From Jannaschia helgolandensis (GTDB lineage Bacteria; Pseudomonadota; Alphaproteobacteria; Rhodobacterales; Rhodobacteraceae): a stretch of DNA of 64,000 bases. Of this stretch, positions 26,651 through 33,383 are shown piece by piece (the stretch's first letter is position 1; each line of letters starts with the position of its first letter). Under the pieces are notes generated by a model that did not search any database, was not told the DNA's origin, and saw only the letters and a program-made list of their open reading frames with translations. A program made the translations under genes and the position numbers. Where the stretch lies: assembly GCF_900109285.1 (NCBI RefSeq), contig NZ_FNZQ01000002.1, forward strand, positions 310,001 through 374,000, in the 5' to 3' direction.

Positions 26651-27751
26651 ATGAACATACGAAACGTTTCAGTCAAAGTCGGATTGGTCGCGTCATATTC
26701 GGCACTTGCCTTCCTGATGTCTGCACCACGAACAATGGCTCATGGCGGAGAGGGCCTGACCGAGGAAACTGTCTGGTCGGCCTGGAATTTCACTCCCGAG
26801 GTAAGCGGTCTCATCGTCTTTGCGCTTGTGATCTATCTGCGCGGCGCGGTGCGGCGGCGAACCAGCTCTGGACCGCAACGCCCGCTGCGACATCTGATGT
26901 TCATTGCCGGGACCCTGACTCTGTTTCTGGCGCTGCAATCCCCGATTGATGCGATGGCGGAACGCATGTTCCTGGCGCACCAGATCCAGCACATACTTTT
27001 GCGCATGGTCGGGCCGATGCTGATCGTGTTGTCCTATCCCGAAGCAGTACTGATCGCAGGTCTGCCACGACAGGTTCGAAAGCGGCTAATTGCACCGGTT
27101 TTGACGAACCGGAGACTATCGACCGTTTTTTCGACACTCACCCGGCCTTGGGCCGCGTTCTGGCTGTTCATACTATCGCTTTATGTCTGGCAGATACCTT
27201 CAGTTCACAACGCCGCTTTGACGAATTCGGCGATCCACTATGCGATGCACATCACCATGTTGATCGCGGGATTTCTTTTCTTTGCCATGATCTTTTCCCG
27301 ACGTGACACCAAGGCCAGTCATGGCCACGGACTTCGGATTTTTCTGTTATTTGCAACGATTGTTTCAAACATTCTTCTGGGCGCCCTTACGACACTGAAG
27401 GAAGTTGTGCTCTACACTGCCTACGATATCGAGGGGCGGCTTTTTGGCATCTTGCCGCTGGTCGACGAAACTGGCGGCGGCTACATTATCTGGGTACCCT
27501 CCAGCATGATGATCATAATAGCGATCATCGCGACGTTTCGCGGCTGGAATGCCGCCGAAGAGAGACGCTTCGCACGGCGCTATGAATGGACCGGGTCCAA
27601 CAGCGCCGCGCTCGAATTCCCCGAAACAGCGGCAGAGTTGCGAATTAAGGTTGCTGGTCCGAACCGGCGAATGGGGCAAAGTCTGGCTCTGGGCAGTTTG
27701 GCGCTGTTCAGTATCGTCATGGCAACCGCGATCACCGTTCTGCAGTTGTAG
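26651..27751 (+). CDS. ctaG: CtaG (caa3-type) cytochrome c oxidase assembly protein
   Basis: A 366-residue polytopic membrane protein of the Caa3_CtaG family, which is distinct from the Cox11-type CtaG. After a signal-like first helix (ending APRTMAHGGEG) it has at least seven hydrophobic segments. Conserved residues lie in MAERMFLAHQIQHILLRMVGPMLIV and NSAIHYAMHITMLIAGFLFF, which supply His/Met residues often linked to copper. I chose ATG 26651; the frame upstream lacks conservation. At 366 residues it is somewhat longer than typical, with an extra C-terminal helix. It fits the SCO/PCuAC oxidase-copper theme of the island. Confidence 0.85.
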   Translation: MNIRNVSVKVGLVASYSALAFLMSAPRTMAHGGEGLTEETVWSAWNFTPEVSGLIVFALVIYLRGAVRRRTSSGPQRPLRHLMFIAGTLTLFLALQSPIDAMAERMFLAHQIQHILLRMVGPMLIVLSYPEAVLIAGLPRQVRKRLIAPVLTNRRLSTVFSTLTRPWAAFWLFILSLYVWQIPSVHNAALTNSAIHYAMHITMLIAGFLFFAMIFSRRDTKASHGHGLRIFLLFATIVSNILLGALTTLKEVVLYTAYDIEGRLFGILPLVDETGGGYIIWVPSSMMIIIAIIATFRGWNAAEERRFARRYEWTGSNSAALEFPETAAELRIKVAGPNRRMGQSLALGSLALFSIVMATAITVLQL

Positions 27752-27784
27752 CGACCCGACTGCGTCGCACGCACCCATCAGTCA

Positions 27785-28699
27785 TCACCCGTGACCGTAG
27801 CGCTTGGCATCTTCATGCGCCAGATCGGATCTTTCGAATTCCAGTGTCGAATGGTTGATTCCGAAGACATCCTTCAGCTCCGACTTTATCGTGCGCTTTA
27901 TCTCTTCCAGGTCACCCCAGCGGGCGACGTCGATCACGACATGGGTATCCAGCGCGGCAGCGTGTTCCTCCATCTGCCAGAAATGCGCGTGATGCACGCC
28001 GACGACGCCATCGATTTCCGCAACCGCGTCCAGAACCTCGTCGGTGTCGATGTCCGGCGGACTGCCCAGCATCAGGGTGCGGATCGTGCCGCCGATCTCG
28101 GTAAAGGCAAGGTAAAGGATATAGACCGCAATTAGGATTGTGATTGCCGGATCGACCCATCGAATATCATACAGCAGGATCAGCACACCGCCGACGATTA
28201 CCGCGACCGAAGCCAGTGCGTCGGACAAGTTGTGAATGAACAAGGCCCTGATATTCACGCTGCCCTTCTGCATCGAATAGGTCAACAGCGCGGTCGCGGT
28301 ATCCACGACCAGCGCAACTCCACCCAGCCAGACCACCCACCAGCCCTTGACCTCGGGCGGGTCGATCATCCGCATCCCGCCTTCATAAATCAGGTAAAGT
28401 CCGATCACGATCAGCGTCGTGTAGTTTATCAGGGCTGCCACGATCTCAATCCGGCCGTAACCGAATGTCATCCGTGCGTCGGCCGGGCGGCGGGCAATCT
28501 TGCGCGCTCCAAAGGCGATCACCAGCGACGCCATGTCGGAAAAGTTGTGCAGCGCATCGGCGATGAGTGCGAGGCTGCCAGCAAAGATTCCGCCGGCAAT
28601 CTGGGCCACAGTCAGGATGCCATTCGCCCAGATAGCGATGCCGACGCGTCGGTCGCCGGCGTCAGGGTCCAGATGGGCATGGTCGTGATTGTGTGGCAT
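27785..28699 (-). CDS. Cation diffusion facilitator (Zn/Co/Cd efflux)
   Basis: A 304-residue CDF transporter exporting Zn(II) or similar ions by proton antiport. It has a His-rich start (HNHDHAHLD), six helices and the metal sites ALIADALHNFSD and FIHNLSDALASV with paired His/Asp. A cytoplasmic ferredoxin-like domain contains VVGVHHAHFWQME and ends in EFERSDLAHEDAKRYGHG. AAGGGG lies before ATG 28699. It lies 11 bases after a shorter CDF-like gene and is the last gene of the run that begins with merR. Confidence 0.92.
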   Translation of the reverse strand: MPHNHDHAHLDPDAGDRRVGIAIWANGILTVAQIAGGIFAGSLALIADALHNFSDMASLVIAFGARKIARRPADARMTFGYGRIEIVAALINYTTLIVIGLYLIYEGGMRMIDPPEVKGWWVVWLGGVALVVDTATALLTYSMQKGSVNIRALFIHNLSDALASVAVIVGGVLILLYDIRWVDPAITILIAVYILYLAFTEIGGTIRTLMLGSPPDIDTDEVLDAVAEIDGVVGVHHAHFWQMEEHAAALDTHVVIDVARWGDLEEIKRTIKSELKDVFGINHSTLEFERSDLAHEDAKRYGHG

Positions 28700-28710
28700 C
28701 CGTTTCCCCT

Positions 28711-29319
28711 TCAGGATCGCGCGTCAGGGCCATCGTGAACAGCCAGATGATGTTCGCGGTGTGCATCCCGCAAAATGTTGATCCCTCCCCATACCGCTAT
28801 GCCCGCAACTGCAATTCCGACCGCCAGATCGGGCCAGCTTGTTCCAAGCCACCAGACCAGTCCGCCCGCCACAAGGATGCCACCGTTCGAAGCAAAATCA
28901 TTGATGCTGAAGGTATTCGCCGCCCGGATGTTCACGTCCGGGTCCTTGATCCTTGCAAGAAGCCAGACGCAGACGAGATTCACCACAGCCGCAATCAATG
29001 CCATTGTAATCATCAGAGGTCCCAGCGGCTCGGAGCCTGCGTAGTAGCGTCGTACAGCGTCGATCACGATGCCGATTGCAAACAGAAGAAGCACCGTTCC
29101 CGATACATTTGCCGCGATGCGCTGCCATTTGTCGGATCGGGTCATGGCAAACAGGCTGATTGCGTAGACCATGCTGTCGGATGTGTTATCGAGCCCGTTC
29201 GCGATCAGCGCACTGGAATCACCGAGTGCGCCAGTCGCAAAGAAGCCAAGTGATATGGCAACATTGAGCAGGAGTACGATCCATAGCGTTTTGCGTTGTT
29301 GGCTCTGCATTTCGGTCAT
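28711..29319 (-). CDS. Short CDF-like cation transporter lacking the C-terminal domain
   Basis: A 202-residue membrane protein with the six helices of the CDF transmembrane domain but no cytoplasmic ferredoxin-like domain. The metal-site equivalents are LIANGLDNTSDSMVY and FSINDFASNGG, so both His positions of classic Zn transporters are replaced by Asp or Asn. That suggests altered specificity. Its start forms an ATGA with the end of the ZIP remnant upstream and it is followed closely by a full-length CDF. It may work alone or as a heterodimer partner. Confidence 0.8.
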   Translation of the reverse strand: MTEMQSQQRKTLWIVLLLNVAISLGFFATGALGDSSALIANGLDNTSDSMVYAISLFAMTRSDKWQRIAANVSGTVLLLFAIGIVIDAVRRYYAGSEPLGPLMITMALIAAVVNLVCVWLLARIKDPDVNIRAANTFSINDFASNGGILVAGGLVWWLGTSWPDLAVGIAVAGIAVWGGINILRDAHREHHLAVHDGPDARS

Positions 29320-29585
29320 TCGATTATTTCCTCAAACAGCAACAGCAGCACAAAACCGACATAGAAAATTGCCGCGACACAGGGTTGTGTCTGGCATTTC
29401 GCGAGCCTCGACCAATAATTCTTTGGTCACGAGATACAGCAATGCGACAAGACCGAACGCCAGAAAACCCGTGATGACTGGGTCGCACTTACCCACATCG
29501 GGCCGGGATGGGCACTGACGGCGATCCATGAAGCGATCACTGCCAGAATGGCGGGCGCTGATGTGTAAATCCAGGGTGAGGTCAC
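29316..29585 (-). pseudogene. ZIP-family metal transporter, internally deleted and frameshifted
   Basis: Reading from a GTG at 29585, one frame gives PWIYTSAPAILAVIASWIA and HPGPMWVSATQ, similar to the first helix of ZIP transporters. Without the middle of the protein, a second frame gives ITGFLAFGLVALLYLVTKEL and LVEAREMPDTT, the conserved ZIP C-terminal helix. A third frame then gives AAIFYVGFVLLLLFEEIIE. It ends at TGA 29316-29318, which overlaps the start of the short CDF gene. About two thirds of the gene is missing, so it cannot be functional. It once stood between merR and the CDF genes. Confidence 0.8.
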
Positions 29586-29652
29586 ACCGTTCCGTTCTTA
29601 ACTGTTCCCGCTCAAACGACCCGGACGGTAGAAGGGTTCCCGTAACTTGCGG

Positions 29653-30081
29653 TCAAGATCCGATATCGTCATGCGCGGTCAGGCATTCGGAGTGATCCCG
29701 CAACACTTCCAGCACACGACAATCTGCCACCTGGCCGCCGCTGCATTCAACAATCATCCGCTTCAGTTCTTTTTGTAGGGCCTGAAGCCGTAAAAGCCGC
29801 TGTTCAACCTGTTTCAGCTGGCGTCGGGCAATCGAATCCGCATCCGCACAGGATTGCTGCGGATGATCCGATAATTCCAGCAATTCGCGGATCGCATCGA
29901 GTGAAAAACCAAGTTGCCGCGCGTGGCGGATAAATGCGAGCCGGTCCAGGTCGGCTTCTTCATATCGGCGCTGGCCGCCTTCGGTGCGACCCGGTTCACG
30001 CAACAGGCCGATCTGCTCGTAATACCGCACGGTCTGGACCTTGGTTCCGGTCTTGCGCGATAGTGTTCCGATGGTCAGCAT
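29653..30081 (-). CDS. MerR-family metal-responsive regulator (CadR/PbrR/ZntR-like)
   Basis: A 142-residue dimeric transcription activator. The winged helix-turn-helix is at the N-terminus (MLTIGTLSRKTGTKVQTVRYYE, residues 1-22), followed by a long dimerisation helix and a C-terminal metal loop. Cys78, Cys113 and Cys121 (CSGGQVADC) match the three Cys ligands of CadR/PbrR/ZntR, not the CueR pattern, so Zn, Cd or Pb is the likely inducer. ATG 30081 follows GAGG; the long upstream frame to 30228 is rejected. A matching operator lies directly upstream, and related promoters occur at 30189, 35825 and 37022. Confidence 0.92.
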   Translation of the reverse strand: MLTIGTLSRKTGTKVQTVRYYEQIGLLREPGRTEGGQRRYEEADLDRLAFIRHARQLGFSLDAIRELLELSDHPQQSCADADSIARRQLKQVEQRLLRLQALQKELKRMIVECSGGQVADCRVLEVLRDHSECLTAHDDIGS

Positions 30082-30092
30082 CTTGTCCTCGT

Positions 30093-30109
30093 CTCTACAA
30101 TGACTAGAG
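30093..30109. promoter_or_regulatory. MerR-type operator upstream of merR
   Basis: CTCTA (30093-30097) and TAGAG (30105-30109) form a dyad. On the minus strand the sequence CTCTAGTCATTGTAG matches 13 of 15 bases of the zntA operator. It lies 11 bases before the merR start, which suggests autoregulation. Good -35 and -10 hexamers around it are not evident. Confidence 0.6.
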
Positions 30110-30188
30110 TAATATAGGCGCGGTGCAGACAGTTCGAGCGTCTGCGTCAAAGAAGTTCGCGTAACATCCCGGTACCAGAAGATTTCGC

Positions 30189-30219
30189 TTGAAGCTCTAG
30201 CAGCTGAAGCTTGTAAAGC
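30189..30219 (+). promoter_or_regulatory. MerR-type promoter of the PCuAC gene
   Basis: TTGAAG (30189-30194), then a 19-base spacer starting CTCTAG, then TAAAGC (30214-30219). The over-long spacer is the hallmark of MerR-activated promoters. The first 12 bases are identical to those of the zntA and L,D-transpeptidase promoters in this window. The coding start of PCuAC is 60 bases downstream. Confidence 0.65.
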
Positions 30220-30278
30220 GTCCGTCAATCGTCATTTGCGGCAAGACCTTGCCACATATCGTAAATAAAGGCACCACA

Positions 30279-30752
30279 ATGAAGCGAAGGTTTGCACAAG
30301 GCGCCCTGATCCTGCAACTGGCACTCTGGCCTTTGGCGGCGCTGTCGCAGCAGGCGACCGGGGATGGCGATATAATCGTCGAGAAACTCTGGGCCCGCGC
30401 CACGACGCCGGGCAACAAGGCTGCAGCCGTATATCTCACCATCAGAAATACCGGACAGAACCAGATCGACCTGATCGGTGTGCGCACTGACCGGGCTTCC
30501 ATCGAGACCCTGCATAAAACTACGACAGACGCGCAGGGTTCGGTCCGTATGAGTGCTCTGGCGAATTTATGGATCGCTCCGGGTGAGTCTGTCACCTTAG
30601 AACCCGGAGGTCTGCATGTCATGCTCCTTGACCTGGATACACCTCTCATCGAAGGCGAAACCCTGCCCTTGCGGCTCAAGTTCTACGATGGCGACGATCT
30701 GACCGTCATTGTGCCGATCCTTCCATCCGATACGACCGGACCACAGCCATGA
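30279..30752 (+). CDS. Periplasmic copper chaperone PCu(A)C
   Basis: A 157-residue secreted protein. A signal peptide (RRFAQGALILQLALWPLAALS) precedes the cupredoxin-like PCuAC fold. The Cu(I) motif is present as His in ETLHKTT, Met in VRMSAL and the final HVM in GGLHVMLLDL. Such proteins deliver copper with SCO to the CuA or CuB site of terminal oxidases. ATG 30279 has AAAGG upstream. Its stop overlaps the start of the broken lspA. A MerR-type promoter precedes it, which would tie it to Zn/Cd stress as well as copper supply. Confidence 0.9.
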   Translation: MKRRFAQGALILQLALWPLAALSQQATGDGDIIVEKLWARATTPGNKAAAVYLTIRNTGQNQIDLIGVRTDRASIETLHKTTTDAQGSVRMSALANLWIAPGESVTLEPGGLHVMLLDLDTPLIEGETLPLRLKFYDGDDLTVIVPILPSDTTGPQP

Positions 30753-31233
30753 CCCGGCCAAAATCGCTAGGCGTTCTCTGTATCGCGTTTGCGTATGCAG
30801 CTGATCAGATCAGCAAGTCTGTAGCCACAGCCTACAGCGACATATTGGCGGATGGCATTCCGGTCGTGCCTGGCTTCAGGCCTGATTTTTCTGCGAAATG
30901 ATGGAGTCACCTTCGGCATGCTTGGCGGTGTGACATGGTGGGTATTGTCCGGGCTGGCACTTGTTATCACTGTCTGGCTGGCGGTCATGCTGGCGCGGTC
31001 AGCATATGGTTTGGATGCCGCCGCCTACGGCCTTATCATCGGTGGCGCACTCGGTAATGTGGCGGACCGTATGCGCTTTGGGGCGGTGACGGATTTTCTA
31101 GATGTCTATATAGGCAGGCTGGCACTGGCCGGCCTTCAACCTGGCCGATGTCGCCGTAGTGTGCGGGGTTATCCTGTTACTATACTCCGAGGTTCTGACA
31201 TCACGCAAACCGCGCAACAGCCGTAGTTACTGA
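30749..31233 (+). pseudogene. lspA: Signal peptidase II (lspA), two frameshifts
   Basis: Frame 1 from ATG 30749 gives the N-terminus with ADQISKSVATAY. The protein then continues in another frame as LIFLRNDGVTFGMLGG, through GGALGNVADRMRFGAVTDFLDVY, and in a third frame as GWHWPAFNLADVAVVCGVIL to a stop at 31233. The GNVADR and FNLADV blocks hold the two catalytic Asp residues, so the gene was once complete. Shifts fall near 30885 and 31110. Extra lspA copies are known beside MerR and CDF genes in lead/cadmium islands. Sequencing error is possible but two separate shifts make real decay more likely. Confidence 0.85.
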
Positions 31234-31385
31234 CCGGCCGAGCCGTGGCTAGGTTGGAGGGTCAGCGCCATCGCCTCAGCTTTTACAGCGTGCTTGGTCC
31301 TGGCGCGTCCATGACGAACGTAACGCATGATGCTTCCTTCCATTCATGAGAAAGGGGCGCGCCATCAAAACATCTGATCAAACAC

Positions 31386-31817
31386 CTAGCGGTGCCCTGC
31401 CGGCAACGAAAGGATGCAAAATGTAATGGCAAAAATAGAAAGGCCCATAAAATACTCTCCCACTCCGATAATAATGCCAATTGCCGTAACCGCCCAGATC
31501 CCCGCAGCTGTCGTCACGCCACGCACGACTTCACCGGCTTTCCAGATGATCCCGCTCCCCAAAAAGCCTACGCCGGTGAGAATACCCTGGATAACCCGTC
31601 CAGTATCCGCTGGAAAACGGTCGAGCGAGACACTTGTGAATGCGGTAGCTGCAACAGCGATGATAGCGTGGGTCCGATATCCGGCAACGCTCCCGTTTCT
31701 TAGACGCTGCCACCCGATGATCGCAGCAAGGAATGCGGCCAGCAAGATACGTTGAATAAACACTATCTCCTGAGCGTTTGCACCCGTGAGACTCGCGATC
31801 TGATCGACAAAGTTCAT
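31386..31817 (-). CDS. MgtC/SapB family membrane protein
   Basis: A 143-residue protein with four to five hydrophobic helices. The conserved MgtC N-domain blocks are RILLAAFLAAIIGWQRLRNG, AGYRTHAIIAVAATAF and GVGFLGSGIIWKAGEVVRGVTTAA. It ends after the transmembrane domain and lacks the C-terminal cytoplasmic domain of Salmonella MgtC. AGGAG lies before ATG 31817. Family members act in low-magnesium adaptation and F-ATPase modulation; the role here is unknown. It is downstream of a CDF gene on the same strand. Confidence 0.9.
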   Translation of the reverse strand: MNFVDQIASLTGANAQEIVFIQRILLAAFLAAIIGWQRLRNGSVAGYRTHAIIAVAATAFTSVSLDRFPADTGRVIQGILTGVGFLGSGIIWKAGEVVRGVTTAAGIWAVTAIGIIIGVGEYFMGLSIFAITFCILSLPAGHR

Positions 31818-32045
31818 CCCAAGGTGCTCCTGTCATGCAATTCAGACGAAGTTATCGGCGACGTCGAGAATTGCAATCGGCTTGGCGGCATGACTGACCT
31901 TATGGGGCGTTTTCATATGCCAGCACACCCCAGCGCCAGATGGGGTCTTGCGGTGGACTGGGCATCTGACGGGTGGCCGGCACATGAAGCGACAAATAAC
32001 CCATGGCAGGGCGCGATATGGGCCCGCAGCGGGGCCGAGCGGCCT

Positions 32046-32960
32046 TCAATGCGTCTCGCCTTCGGCTGCGCGCAGCGCCGCGTCTTCTATCTGGATCGTG
32101 CAATGGGTGATTCCGAAGTCCTGCTGCATCGCCGTTTGCGCGGCCTGCAACACTCCGCGGCTGCGCGCCATATCATCGACGACAAGATGACAGCTCATTG
32201 AATCGAAGCCCGACGTCAGGGTCCAGACGTGCAGATCATGCACCGCCGTTACCCCCGGCAGGTCCAGCAAACCACGCTCCAGCAGACCGATATCGACCTC
32301 TGGTGGTGTGCCTTCCATCAGGATGATGACCGCGCTTTTCAACAAGATCCACGTGCGCGGCACAATGAACAACCCGATGCCAGCACCGATGATCGGATCG
32401 GCCAGTGCCCAGCCGGTGAACATGATCACCAACGCCGCCAGTATCACCCCGACCGAACCCAGCATGTCGGCCAGCACTTCGAAATAGGCGCCCTTCAGGT
32501 TCAGGCTTTCCTTCGATCCGGCATGCAGCAGCCGCATCGACACCAGATTGACAGCAAGGCCCACGACCGCAACCACCAGCATCGGCCCGCTGAGGATTTC
32601 CGGTGGGGCGAGGAACCGCTGCCAGGCCTCGTAGAGAATGTAGACCGTCAGCAGCAGCAGTACGACCGCATTGGCCAGCGCCGAAAGCACCTCCATCCGC
32701 ACATAGCCAAATGTCTTTTGCGGCGTCGCCGGCCGGGCGGCGAAGCGGATCGCCACCAGTGCCAGAAAAAGCCCGCCGACATCGGTCAGCATATGCGCCG
32801 CATCAGCCAGAAGGGCCAGGCTGCCGGTCCAGAGCCCGCCGATAACCTCGACCACCAGAAAGGTCGAGGTCATCGCCAGCGCCCATTTCAGGCCGCCGCT
32901 GTGGCGCCCCGCTGCGGTGTCGGTTGCCCCGGCGGTCCCTGCACCATGTCCTGCGCCCAT
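32046..32960 (-). CDS. CzcD-type cation diffusion facilitator
   Basis: A 304-residue CDF exporter. It starts with a Gly/His-rich stretch (MGAGHGAGTAGA). Metal site one is LLADAAHMLTDVGG and the second is YFEVLADMLGSVGV, which has the Asp pair but not the usual His. The cytoplasmic domain has VTAVHDLHVWTLTSGFDSMSCHLVV and ends with a His-containing tail. ATG 32960 has AGGGG seven bases upstream, better than the longer frame to 33032. It lies 78 bases after the zinc-ribbon gene in the zntA run and is likely co-regulated by the MerR protein. Confidence 0.9.
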   Translation of the reverse strand: MGAGHGAGTAGATDTAAGRHSGGLKWALAMTSTFLVVEVIGGLWTGSLALLADAAHMLTDVGGLFLALVAIRFAARPATPQKTFGYVRMEVLSALANAVVLLLLTVYILYEAWQRFLAPPEILSGPMLVVAVVGLAVNLVSMRLLHAGSKESLNLKGAYFEVLADMLGSVGVILAALVIMFTGWALADPIIGAGIGLFIVPRTWILLKSAVIILMEGTPPEVDIGLLERGLLDLPGVTAVHDLHVWTLTSGFDSMSCHLVVDDMARSRGVLQAAQTAMQQDFGITHCTIQIEDAALRAAEGETH

Positions 32961-33038
32961 TGTCGGCCCCTGCCGTTTTGGGGCGGACACCGAAGTCCGG
33001 TGCCCGCCCGCGATTGCGTTGCCTACATGCAACCTTGT

Positions 33039-33383
33039 CTAGTCGAAGATTTCCGACAGCCAGGACTTGCGGCGATAGCCGCCATGTTTGCCATAGCCGC
33101 CGTGTTTGCTGCCATGGCCGCGATACCTGTCGTCGTCATCATAGCCGCGCGGCTGCGGTTCAGGGGCGCGCGGCGCCAGATCGGCGGCGCTACGCTCGAT
33201 GATCTTGTCCAACTCGCCCCGGTCGAGCCAGACGCCGCGGCACTGGGGGCAATAGTCGATCTCGACGCCTTGCCGATCCGACATGGTCAGCGCCACCTTG
33301 CACACCGGACAAAGCATCGAGGATGTCTTGTCGGCGGATGTCCGTTCCGGCTCGCGTCCGGGTTCCTTGAGTTCAATGACCAT
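33039..33383 (-). CDS. TFIIB-type zinc-ribbon protein
   Basis: A 114-residue cytoplasmic protein. A zf-TFIIB-like ribbon occupies residues about 24-60 (CPVCKVALTMSDRQGVEIDYCPQC followed by RGVWLDRGELDKII), with four Cys ligands. The C-terminal half is rich in Gly, His, Tyr and Lys (GHGSKHGGYGKHGGYRR) and may bind metal. ATG 33383 has AAGGAG upstream, and the gene overlaps the end of zntA by 11 bases. A zinc-handling or zinc-sensing role is inferred from position. Confidence 0.87.
   Translation of the reverse strand: MVIELKEPGREPERTSADKTSSMLCPVCKVALTMSDRQGVEIDYCPQCRGVWLDRGELDKIIERSAADLAPRAPEPQPRGYDDDDRYRGHGSKHGGYGKHGGYRRKSWLSEIFD

Noticed and set aside
29615-29660. MerR-type promoter before the ZIP remnant (TTGACC-19-CTACCG)
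   Set aside because: The -10 is poor, there is no convincing dyad, and it lacks the CTCTAG core shared by the other sites.
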